DNA from: Patiria miniata
Taxonomy: Eukaryota > Echinodermata > Asteroidea > Valvatida > Asterinidae
Direction: 5' to 3'
Assembly: GCF_015706575.1 (NCBI RefSeq)
Contig: NW_024037048.1
Coordinates: forward strand, 10,123,512 to 10,187,511
DNA: 64,000 bases
This document shows positions 35,901-47,900 of this stretch, one piece after another; the first letter of the stretch is position 1, and every line of letters starts with the position of its first letter. The notes beneath the pieces were generated by a model. The model did no database searches. It saw nothing but the letters and a program-made list of their open reading frames with translations, and had not been told where the DNA came from. The translations under genes and the position numbers were made by a program.

Positions 35901-38900
35901 CCATTAGCGGTCGGTTTGCGGAGAAGAGACGGTTCGAGTTCGGGGGAAAGAAGATTGAAACATGAGCTGCTCTTGGAGAGAGGATGATGTGCTTGGGGAC
36001 TGCAGCGGAGTAAAATATCGAGGAGTTTGTAAAACATGAATGGTTATACAAAAGTGTTAATAATGAATTTCCGCAGTAGACGTTTCCTAAAATCCCTCCA
36101 GCAGACATTGGATGAGACAGAATGTTTGACAGTTGATTATCATTAGAGGTTGTTGAGGATGTTCTCAATAATTACTCGTAAGATGGAATTTGCGTCAGGG
36201 TGATGTAAATTCAATATTAGGTTCTGTCAAACCCTTCACCGTATTTTATAAGCACTGTATTCTCAGTGTCGTCCCGAGTGATTGTGAAGAAAAAATCCCT
36301 CGGGTGGGACTCGAACCCACGACCTCCTGCTTTCTAGTGCAGACATCTTACCACTCGACCGACGAGCTTGCGGGGTCGGCTGGATGGTTCGAGTCCCACC
36401 CGAGTCCCACCCGAGTGATTTTTTTTCTCACATTCACTCGAGACAACAATACAGTGTTTATAAAAAAAAGGCAAAATCTAATATTGAATTCTCAAATTAT
36501 TGTCCCTCAAAATGCAGGCTGGTATTGGACACTTACTTGTTCACATTTTGGTAGAAGTGGACGATTATAACTTGAAACTCTCGATATTTTTTGTTCTTAA
36601 AAGGCCCGGTCTGTATAGGCGCCCTCTTCTGGTTTCTTTAAGCCTTTAAGCATTTTCTTCTGGATGCCTATTAGCCCAAAATGAATATCAAAGGTTTCAG
36701 TTGAAACTATTTTAGGAACTGCTTTGATGGAGCCATTCTAAGTAATCATTTCGAAGAGAAGGATTTTCTTGGCCTTTCGGTGACTCCGTCATTCAACATC
36801 GTTACGTGTGCACGAAAAGCGGCAACCTTGGAAGGTATAACGAGTACAGTACTGCGCGCACTGATACCCATGCGCCAGAAATTACCAAAATCAAAATTGC
36901 GGCGGTCGATTTGACGTCACACGGACATCTGAGGTGAACGTTCCTAAGGTAGCGTAAGCACTTGTTTTTTTTCTGAACCCCTTTGTGCAATTACTGGTAT
37001 ATTCTTTCGTTTTAAGGCAAAACAGTGCCTAAATCACGAATCTCGTAAAAAAAAAATTGCGATTTTTCTTAGAGCAACAAACACACATTCTCCTCAAATT
37101 TTTAACTGAATTAAAAGAATGCATTAATTCCACGCTCTTGAGTGCTTCTTTCTTACTGACGCTGAGGGACTTGTTTCCGTCTTTCAAAGAAAATCCCACC
37201 GTAATGCTTTAATTCCGTTAAATCCGGAGATAAAGGAGTTGTTGTCAGTCCGTTGGATGCGTCTTACAGAATATGCATAATTTAACCTTTTTGTGAGCTT
37301 GACTGCGTGCATTGATTATATGTATATAGTATTATTTTGTTAGTAACTAGCGTGCCGTGCTAGCTGGGTGGAGTCATGATGTTTACTTTGACCTCAATTT
37401 GCATGTTGACCCCAAGTGGGCGTGGTAAGCATTTGTGAAGCAACGTTGTCACATTTTTCATCATCAACGTTATGTTTTGCGCAATAGCGATACGATGTGC
37501 AGTGTTTTCATCTAGATAATGTTATAATATGTAGGCCTAGGTATATTCAAAGTTTGGAAGAAACAAATTTGCCAAAAACGCAAAACAAAACAAATGATAT
37601 TCTTCAAACATGAAATGAAATAAGATTATCAATAAGATGTACAGCGGAGGCGTTTCTTGAGCAGAGTTTTCACAAACATCAAATGAAATAAGATTATCAA
37701 TAAGATGTACAGCGGAGGCGTTTCTTGAGCATAGTTTTCATCAAACACCAAATGAAATAAGACTATCAATAAGATGCACAACGGAGGCGATTCGAGAGCA
37801 TAGTTTCTTCAAACACCAAATGAAATAAGACTATCAATTAGATGTACGTGGAGGGCAATTCGTGAGCATAGTTTTCTTTATTTTGTAAAATTTCGCGGGA
37901 GAGATTCCCGCCAAAATCATGATCATTTATGGTATCATAAGTCTGTTAGTTTTGCTCCGAATTCCGTAGTGCACATCCATACCCTAGCTTCCTATCCACG
38001 GCCGCACACTTCCTGTATCCACCTTGCGTCAGTATTCCTGCTCCCGGTTGCCATGGTTACACCTGCATAAAAAAATCCACGAAATGATATCTCGCGTGAG
38101 TGCACTTTACCATTTTCGGCGCGCCGTCGACGTGTAATATTCCACATGCTTGGGGATAAACCAGTGTATCAACTACGTAGGCACGCAAGCTACAAAGCAT
38201 CGGCGTGGCTTTGGTGAAACTAAACCGATTACAAGACTACAGAGTGAAGATGCCTTGAAATTATTCATTGGATTTTGATTTATTGTACATTTTTTTTATG
38301 TTTAACATGAAGGGCTATTTTGCAAACCTAGGGCAGGCGGCAGATCTGCTTTTAGGAATCGCACAGTTTCTCTACTTCATTGTAATGTTACGGGAACGTG
38401 GATACCGAGAGCATTGGTTTTCACTCCTTGTTTGCTAGATTTTATTTATTCTTCCCTAATTTGAAAAGTCCTTCCATGTCTTCCACTTATGTCAAGCATT
38501 TGTCTTATAGTATAACAAGGTTAAAAAATGACGCCACTGAACACTTTCATTGTCCGTAGTTTCATGGACATGCCCGAACAACCATATTGATTAAATTTAT
38601 AAGAAAAATAACTACTAAAGAAAATCTTGGCGCACTCCCTATATATCTCATGTTATAAGATTGCATAATTATTATGGACTGTTTTAAGGCAAAGATTCGT
38701 CCAATCTGAAGATAAAGTTGCCACATCTTTTCCGTGTGGTGTACAAATTATCGTCTCAAAGTCGGTGCAGAACTCAACTTTAGCTTTCAATTTTCTAAGG
38801 ATGGGCGTCCACTTGTATATCCTCTTCGTAACTAACGTCCTAAGCGCAGGTCACTGTTGACGTCATTAGACGACGATAATTTGCATTTACATAACATTGT

Positions 38901-41900
38901 TTTGAAAGCCGTCTTGTTCACTCATATCACTTTACAAGAAAAACCGAGCAGTGCTAGTGCTATATTTAAACCGGAAGGTATATTAACATTGATTATCTGC
39001 AAAAATAGGCAGGCGCGGATCCGGGGAGGGGGGGGGGGGGGTCGGAGGTCAAAACTCCCCCTGCTCTGTCAATTTTTTTCCATAGAAATTCATAAGAAAA
39101 ATGCGAACCCACCCATGCTCTGACACCCAAAAATTGTTTACTGGTAAAAATGTCCGTCTTTGCACAAGATACGGACAGAGCCAGCTTGGTTAGGGGGTAT
39201 ATGTACGCTATTCTGTGATATAGTGTTGATAATCGACGGATTTGAACAGCGCCCCCATTGAAAATATTGGACGGAGCCCCCCCCCCCCCCCCCCCCATTG
39301 ATTTTCGGAGGCCAAGTGTCAGGAGGAAAAAACCCTGTCTACATTTCAGATTTTTTTTGGTGATGACCTCCCCCCCCCCCCCTCTGCTAAAATTCCTGGA
39401 TCCGCCCCTGATAGGGTTACCATTATGTTCCGACACCGACTGCTCATTTTCCCCTCCTTATAAACCCTAACCCTAAACAGGTTAATAGGGGTGTCGGAGC
39501 ATACAGCAGTCACCAGAATTATATATCACACAACATGCACCTCCATTTCATCGCGCCATCAATGTAAATTTACTGCTTTCAGAAAAGATGTCCTGAGTTT
39601 TCGGGTGAATTGGTTGGTCATTTCTATTTATAAATTGCGTGATATGAAGTCGAATATTCTATTGCTGCGGAAGGGCAGTCTTTTTCATTGTTCTAGGAGT
39701 GCGAGTGACTGAAATAACCGAGGTGCTTGAACGCTTGCCCGTCGCTCAGTGAGACAGAATTAAACGGGAAGGCGACGCGTTGGGGCAGGTGGGCTCCTCG
39801 CTACAGATGGATCGATGAACGGAAAACTGGTTGGATAAAATATATCAAATTAGATGTCACGGGAGCTGCTGCGCGAATGAAACGAATTGCCTACCGTCGA
39901 ATCGCTCAGAAACACGGCGCGGTTTGCTCGATTGTCATGGTTCATCGTCGGTGCTTCGAAAATGACCTTTTTGTACAAATCAATTTGGCATTTTCAGTCA
40001 AAAGTAATTTCTTTCATTCAAGAAGTCATTAAAACTTTCCTATTTTGGAAGCGTGCGTAATATGATATTACTCAACTGTATAGTGATTTCGTTTCCTCGG
40101 TAGTTATATTTAGCATGGTTCTGATATTTTTCACTTCATTTTTATTTTAAGCCTCTTTATCTTTCTTTTTTTGGCGGGTTTTATTAACTCTTTCTGTTGT
40201 GAAAAGATGAACCATGCTGCATCAAATTTAACAATTCAAACTCTGCCCCCTCATTGAGTGGATCGTTCAACGCGTAACACAATTCTCAGATAACCTTTTC
40301 TCAAAATGTCAGCGCGTCCTTACACTAAAAAGGTCAGGCATCTACGTTGCTCGAAGTCGCCTTACAAAGGTTAACCTTACTTTATTACAATTACAAACGG
40401 AGATCAGGTGGCATTGCATCCATTAAAAACAAATGAAACAATACAATCATAACTTGTTTCCAAAAGAATAAAAATGGCAACCCTTATTTTGGGTTTTTAC
40501 ATTTTCCGACTTTGCTTCAAATTTCAGTGTCTCAAATTTGTCTCTTTTCTTAAATTAGTAATGCACACACACAAAAACACCTTTACACAATAATTACGCA
40601 CCATTTCAACTATTCTTGTTTTTTTAAATTTTAAAATGCCCACCGGTTACAGTTAAAGTTTTAGCTAAATTTTGGGTTATTTTTAGTCTGCCAGGAGCTT
40701 CTACATGTCACTTGGTCGTCGGGGGGTCTGTCTGTCTATCTGTCGGGCTGTCTGGCTGTCTGTCTGTCTGTCTGTCCCCGAAAATTGGTCAAAAATATTT
40801 GACCATATGCCATGCCGTGGTCACATAATGCACTCTTGCCGAAAGTTTTCGGAAGACCGGTGTCATATGAAAATCGGACTCCTATGTAACTCCTTTTCCT
40901 TATTATTGGTTAATCCCTCGCACGTGACAGGTCACTCTCCCATATGTGATCCTAAAAATAGCATCTTATCGTACTGACGCATGCGCAATAAGTCCATATT
41001 TCATCGAGTGGAATATTCACGCTAAACTGGCTTTGTTTCGAACGATGCGCATGCGCGTCTATTTTGCATATGAAGTGAAACATTCCCAAACCGGGCCAGA
41101 GCTTATTGTGCACTCGCGCGGTTTTTATATTTGGCGTTCGACAGGTTTCCTGAAAAGTTCTATTGATCCGCCAACATTAGCTCTTTGGAAAGGCGTGGGA
41201 ATTTCAGAGCATACCTCGATATCCGAAACCATTTTCAATCTGAAACCTGATATATGTTTGTTCATCTCTCTAGCAATATCAAGTTTCACAATTATCACAA
41301 AGTGCATGGCCAGCTCGCTACATTTACTGAAATCATCTTCATGTTACCTGCCCTTCCTTTCTTTCCCTATAAAGGGATGGGAAATTGGAAATCTGATACG
41401 GCGTTTTCTGAATTTGACGAGCCATAAACAAAATCAACAATGGCGCCACTTGTCGCCTTGCACTGCGTTATTCGTCGCTGTATCTGTCAGTTCGTCTCAG
41501 TGTCCGTGTGTGTGTCTATAGCCATATTTTTTTAAAACTCAGTATAGTTTATTTTGTTTAAATTTCAAATAACTTAAAGTTGCCATATACATATTTTCTT
41601 TCAAAATATTTATTTTCTTTTCCGAACGAAATTTAAAGGAATGTTATGTCCTGTCATAAATAAATTCGGTTGTTTTTGCAGGCATTTTTACAGTTGTAAA
41701 AAGTGGTTTCAAATGGCGCGCTCCAGTTCAGAAATTGCGCACACTATTCAGAACGAATAGGAGGGTCCCGCTCTTAAATCAAAAGTTGAAATTGATTAAT
41801 TGATTATTTGTCGTGGGCCGATTTTTTTCGTGCAATGTCTCATTGGAAAGCTCATGACTAAAGTAATGCCAGAAAATTATCAATACAATTTGAAAATCTA

Positions 41901-44900
41901 TTTTTCACGGTGCCCAAAAGAACGTATACACCAACTTTAAAACTTTTAAAATAACTTCAGAAATACTTATAAATAACTGAAGAACTGGTTGACCGTAACG
42001 AAAACAACTGGACCGAAATTCTAAACACTGCACCAAAATTGGTTTCCCAAAAGCAAACAAAACAAAAGAAGCCACTATACGAACGACAAAATGTCTGAAA
42101 TTTCTTCATTTGGATAAAAATATCTGATATTGCGCTAATGGTTTGAAGACATTTTTGTCTTTAACTAGATGTTTAACATTTTGTGGAACTCATAGAGAGT
42201 GAAGTCGACAGGCATAGTTTGGATAAACGCCTGCAATCTCGCTAAATCAATCATTTAGAAATCAATCTTTACAATCGTTCACTGCTTGCTGTTTTGTTAC
42301 TCACCGTCATCTCCCCACTATTTCTCACCCCTTCTCTGACCACATTTATCACTGTGTTTCTCTCCAATTCTCTTAGTCTATCCATTCCCGTCTACGTTTC
42401 CTTACCGGGCGCCCAAATAATAAATAGCCACGATCTTAAAATTCAAAGACCTCCTGCTGATCGATGTGTTCTAGCCATATAAATAACCTATTAGTGTAGT
42501 CATCATGGCGATTAATTTAGCTCGCTACGAAGGAAATTACATTTTGTGACCTGTAGCAACTTGTCGATAATTAATTGCATTAAGCATTTGCATTATCCAT
42601 TGATAATTACAAGGCGGTGTTCCAAAATCTACTTTAATTGAATGCTTGTTTTGTATATTTATTTTTAGCTGAGGGATAGCAGCTCAACAAATCATCATGT
42701 CTCTCCGTTAGTCCGTTAGTTAGTTGGTTAGTTAGTTGGTTGGTTAGTTATATGGGGAGTTAGTGAGTTAGTTAGTTAGTAGGAAACGTTCACATTGTAT
42801 ATTGCTCCTACATATTTTGACCGATTTCAAAATTACAAAATTACAAACGGCACCAAAAAAATCTTAAATTACTCAGACGAATTCCACACAAACCAATATG
42901 TTAATCACGGTATCTTCGCAATGTGATCCGATTTCATTCGAGGACGGAGCGCAGCGGACATTAATGCTCCAAACCCGTCGCGACATAACGAAACATAAAT
43001 CATTGAGCCCTGCATCCAATATTTCCCGGACCTGAGCCTCGCAAAATGTCTCCCGATCCCTAAAACCCTTTCCTCTGTACACACACGAAGAGTAATTTGA
43101 TAGAAACAAAGTCGGCGGGCGATGAAGCAAGGCTAGGCGGCTTCGTGCGCGCTTGCAGCCCCGTTGCCCTCGGGCTCTGATAGGCTAAATTGGACAGACT
43201 GTTTTACTCCTGGAAAACCCTTTTATCTTTCGATTTAAATTTACCAACCTGGCATCTTAAGAAGCCTGTTTAGATTTTTTTCTTCGAGAGTTTCTAGAGA
43301 TACAAGTGGTTTCAGTTTTTACATGGGTGAATTGAACAGAAAATGCCACGCAGAGCTAAAGTTCAAATATTGAAACAAAACTCACAGCCGAAACACGATG
43401 GCGTTTATTTCAAGTTCGTGAAATGATAGAAGAATTCAACAAATTCATCACCCACTGCCGAAAACAACACCAACAAATTAATCCCATCTCGTGACGTCTA
43501 TTTTCCCACCATAGTCTTCTTTATTTCACGGCTGATTTATATTTATTCAATCATATTTATCATTATATTTCGCTTTTAAAGTACACAATATAAAACACAG
43601 CGCATTCATAATTCACATGAATTTGGTTACCACACGACATAAATATTTTAAACTGTTTATTATCCTGAACAAATGCCCTGTAATTATCTCCACTAAGGAG
43701 GTTATGTTTTCATCGGCGTTATAGTTTGTTGGTTGATTGATTGGTTGGTTTGTCTGTTGACAAGGTAACTCAAAGAGTTATGGACAGATTTGCATGAAAA
43801 CATTGTTAGGAGTGGTCCTTGGCACAAGTACAAATCGATTAGATTTTGGAAGTGATCCGGATCTGGGTCTGGATCCAGGATTTTTTTGTTAAGGATTCTT
43901 CACCATTTATGCGAGTATTTCTTTGGGTGTAATAACAATATGGCGGGGAAGTGTTTAGCCTTGGCGGAGGTTTGCACTCTCTGAGTGCTTTCTAGTTTTT
44001 AAATTGTTTGTGGGTTTCTGTAATTTAATCTTTTTATATGCATCTTTAGCTTATGTCGATTGAATGTGGAATCCAACTCATAGTTGCTTATAAATTTAAC
44101 ATACCTTAAAAAAATTAAATAACAACAAAATTATACAACCTCATGAATCTAAAAAAAAAATACAAAATAAAAATTCAAATAAAAATGAAAAGAACAGTTA
44201 TAGGTTATTATAATTTCTCTATCTTTCCTGTGTCAATATGCAGACGGTCGTTCTACTTTCCTTTACCTTTTGATCACCGTGATTAAGCTTATGTTACGAG
44301 ATATCAGTCATGATAATGGCGTTGTAATGATGATTGTCAGCGGGCAGACATTATTCTTCTGGGCACATGTGAATGTGACAGTCCAGCAGGTGTATTGCGC
44401 GCAGTAATCCGAACCTATCGGATAACCGGTGCAGGAATTGTCGAGTAGTCCTCGCGACACGGCCTTCATTATTCAGAAAGGGCACAGCGGCTTACGTTTC
44501 CACTTGACACGAAAATAGAAGGCATTCGCGCGAGTCAATAACGTGCGCTGCAGAGCCAGACATTAATGCCAACTGCTCTACCGCTGTCGTTTTGTGACAT
44601 TATCATGTTGACAGCTTTCTTAAAATTAAGTCAATTGGCCACATTTTGAGAGAATGTGGCGTTCTAATGACACAATATTCTTGCGACAGACAGAAGAAAT
44701 GTCTCGTTTTGAAGCAGGTTTTGGCAGCTTTAGCCCGATTTAAACGTGAAAATTAAAAAAAAAAGTGGACATTTTTGAATGAGAGCAACATGTAAACTTA
44801 CTTTGGAAGCCCAACCTCGTTGGATACGTATGCAAATTAGGAATAGTCTGGTGCCTGGCTGTGCTTTACATCAGCGTTTGCTTTTGTATGCGGTGTCTAG

Positions 44901-47900
44901 GGTAGGAACAGAATCAGTTCGTTGCGATGTCAACCTCGTTCCCAGGATGTCGAGCAGTACGCTTCCACCACTTCCTGCTCTCTCAACCTGGTATTGGATC
45001 GTTGGTATATCCAACATTTGTGGATACGTATGCAAATTAGGAATAGTCTGGTGCCTGCCTGTGCTTTACATCAGCGTTTGTTTTTGTATGCGGTGTCTAG
45101 GGTAAAAACAATTCATCGCGACTTGAGTTACAAAAACACGATTTTTTTTTCAAAGTGAAGATGTTTGAATCTTCTCCAGCAATATGCAGCATCACATTAT
45201 ATTATTATAACGTGGACGTGGTTGTTGGAAACCATGTTTTAAAATCGCTTCGTTATAGCAATCCTTTCGTTGAAAACTATCCAATAATAATTGCTTCGGG
45301 TATTTTGTTTTAACATTAAGTTGTAGTGATTTCACGTGTAGTGGTTAGCTACTCATGCGTGAATTATTGAGGGGGATTGAGGGAGATTTTCAGATATGTT
45401 TGCTTCAAGACAATCGTCTTCGCGCCTGAATTTTGCAGGCGGTTTTTCTTAAGTACACCTGATCAACTCTGTCCCAAGCGACCAGCCTCAGGGAGAGAAA
45501 CCAAGCCTGATTTGAGAGCTTATTCCGGCGGCGTATTTGGTGAAATTGGAGTCATCAAAATGTATAAGCTCAGTCGGGTTTCAAAGACGATCACCCACTC
45601 AAAATTGTAATATTTAGATGTTTCGTTTTCAAGTTGTTTTAAAATCTCAAAGTAGAGTGGATATCAAATAAATGTGTTTCCCCAAAAGCTCATTTGCCTT
45701 ACAAAAATAAAACCAGGCTACGTGTCTTAGTGCAACTGTGTATTATTCCAATTGATGTGTCGTACAAGTTACAAAAAATAATAAGCACATCAAACATGAT
45801 ATTTGTTATACAATTGCCACAGTTTCTAAAAATGTACAAGCATTACATTCACTGTGTGAACTTCCGAACAAAAGAGGTCCACATAAACCAGGTAGCAGCG
45901 ACGTTGTGTGGACTTGCCCACGTCCACACAGTGTTTCCCCCTCTCTGGAAAACAGGTTTAGAGGCATTTTGAGGTTAGGTTTATCTGTGGCAAAATGAAG
46001 AGACACTAAAGGGAATCAAAGAAAAAAAATGCGTTGAAAGAGTTTTCACAGTGTGAGTAAAATGACGTTTTTTCACAGGTTTTTTTCTCTACACGAAAAC
46101 AAAGGAATGTCCACACTACTTATGTAACGTAAGCATGTACGTGGTGGACAGACACACAAAGGGAGAACAACAGATCCTTTCAGTCCTCGGGAGTTGCGTC
46201 TTTTGTTCAAAACGGTCCTCTGTAGTAAGTTTGTGTGCTTAGTCTATGGGAGAGTGTTATATTACAAGGACAAAGGGAAACACAAAGCATTGTCCTCGAG
46301 AGTATAGTCAAACAAGAGTGATTGTGTGTGAGGGTGTGTGTGTATTTCAAAATGAAGCGTTTCGATTTGTACATGTACCATAACCTTCAGTAGTTACCCG
46401 TGTTTGTCTTGGTTCCATGGCTCCGTATTCCCGCCAGCTCATTTGTCGGCGCACTCAGACACCGACGCGTCGTTGATTAGTAACACGTACCACGCGCATG
46501 AATGCAGACTGCCACGGTGGGGGATATACGTGCTAAAAATTACCGCTTCGTACGGTACGGGTTCGGGATCGGAAGTGGTATAGGGCTGCTCGATAATGAC
46601 AAAATCCCAACAATCATATGAAGCTGGCTCTAAGGCGAATCTGGAATTGCTATATGGTTGCCATTGGCATGCTATACTGTGATTAGCGGTAGCCGTATCA
46701 CCAATAGACCAAAGACATAATGACGTCACGCTTTGTTTACATGTGTGCTTTCCTATGGAAGCCAGGAGGGGGCGCCAGTCAATCGTCCCCACCTGGCTCC
46801 CATAGGAAAGCCCACATGTAAACAAAGCGTGACGTCATTATGTTTTCAAGGTCTCTTCGGATAGGGCTTAAACTGGGCACACGTAACATGTACGCCCTCT
46901 GTTGAGCTGACTTAGAAAATGGCAGATTGAGATGTAGTGATTGTTATTTTCCATACGACCACCGTGTATTCGTATGCACGGGAACACCTCAGTTATGGCC
47001 GCAACATTATGGCAGCATTCGTTGAAAAGAACTCCCGCCACATTGTCGAGGCTAATTTTAAGGTGTCCCATACGTGCCCTTGGATAGCAGAGCTACACGC
47101 TGCACATGATCCTTTGCGTGAATGGGGACCATGGGAAAGATTTTGTTCTTGTCAGTTGCCACATATCGGATACCGTAATATTTCTCAGCACTTTTTCAGG
47201 AAACGCAATTTGAAAATAACAAATTCTCCCGCTGAACTTCAGTTAATGTCACGTATAAAGGTGCCCGGGGAGTTAAAAAAAAACCCACCTCTTCATCTTC
47301 AATTGTTTACTCGTGTTTTTCCGTTCTAATGAATTCAATTTTGTGACGAAGATTAACACGTTCCAGTGTCAGGTCCATTTGCTTTCTATGCACATAGTAA
47401 TCATGAATCTCCCGATGCCAGCATGCAATGCACGTCAAGGCTACGAAACCTTAGAACGCAGCTAATCTCGAGAGACTTTTGCCAGCGTGTCCGCTCTTTG
47501 ACAATCCGGACCAGGTCTTGGCCCTTGACTCCTACCAAGCTCTTTCTGACTGCCCTAAGCCTTCTAGTCTGGTCCCCAGGGAGAGGCGAGCCCGTGGAGT
47601 TGCATACTAAGAGGTTGAACCGGCACAGTTTTGCACGTTGACATCGTCTTGGCAGATTCAGCCGAGACTGAAATGAGCATTTGGCTACGGATATCCACGC
47701 AACGCGCTAATGGCAATGAGCCAAATCCACTGCCAAAAAAATGCATTCGGATACAGCTTTAAGTAGTTTGTAATCGACCACATGATCCGAGTCCGAGTCC
47801 GAGTCCGAGTCCTTCTGTCAGAGCCCGAGTCCCAGTCCGTGTCCGAGTCCGAGAAATCTGAGTCCGAGTCCTCTCGTCAGAGCCCCGAGTCCGAGTCAGT

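Noticed and set aside
36300..36375. Possible functional tRNA gene on the minus strand
   Set aside because: The T arm is good, but the anticodon loop has eight bases and no acceptor stem can form.
36190..36570. Open frame containing RVGLEPTTS
   Set aside because: This peptide is the usual mistranslation of a tRNA-derived T-arm sequence; the DNA is a tRNA-like foldback element.
36940..36956. Match to the universal large-subunit rRNA word CCTAAGGTAGCG
   Set aside because: Only about 15 bases match and the flanks do not resemble rRNA, so it is chance similarity.
37601..37873. CRISPR-like spaced repeats
   Set aside because: The whole 66-bp unit repeats without unique spacers and the genome is eukaryotic; it is a simple tandem array.
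40946..41521. 191-codon open frame on the + strand
   Set aside because: No recognisable domain, no splice-site support, and composition like the surrounding intron; length is within chance for 64 kb.
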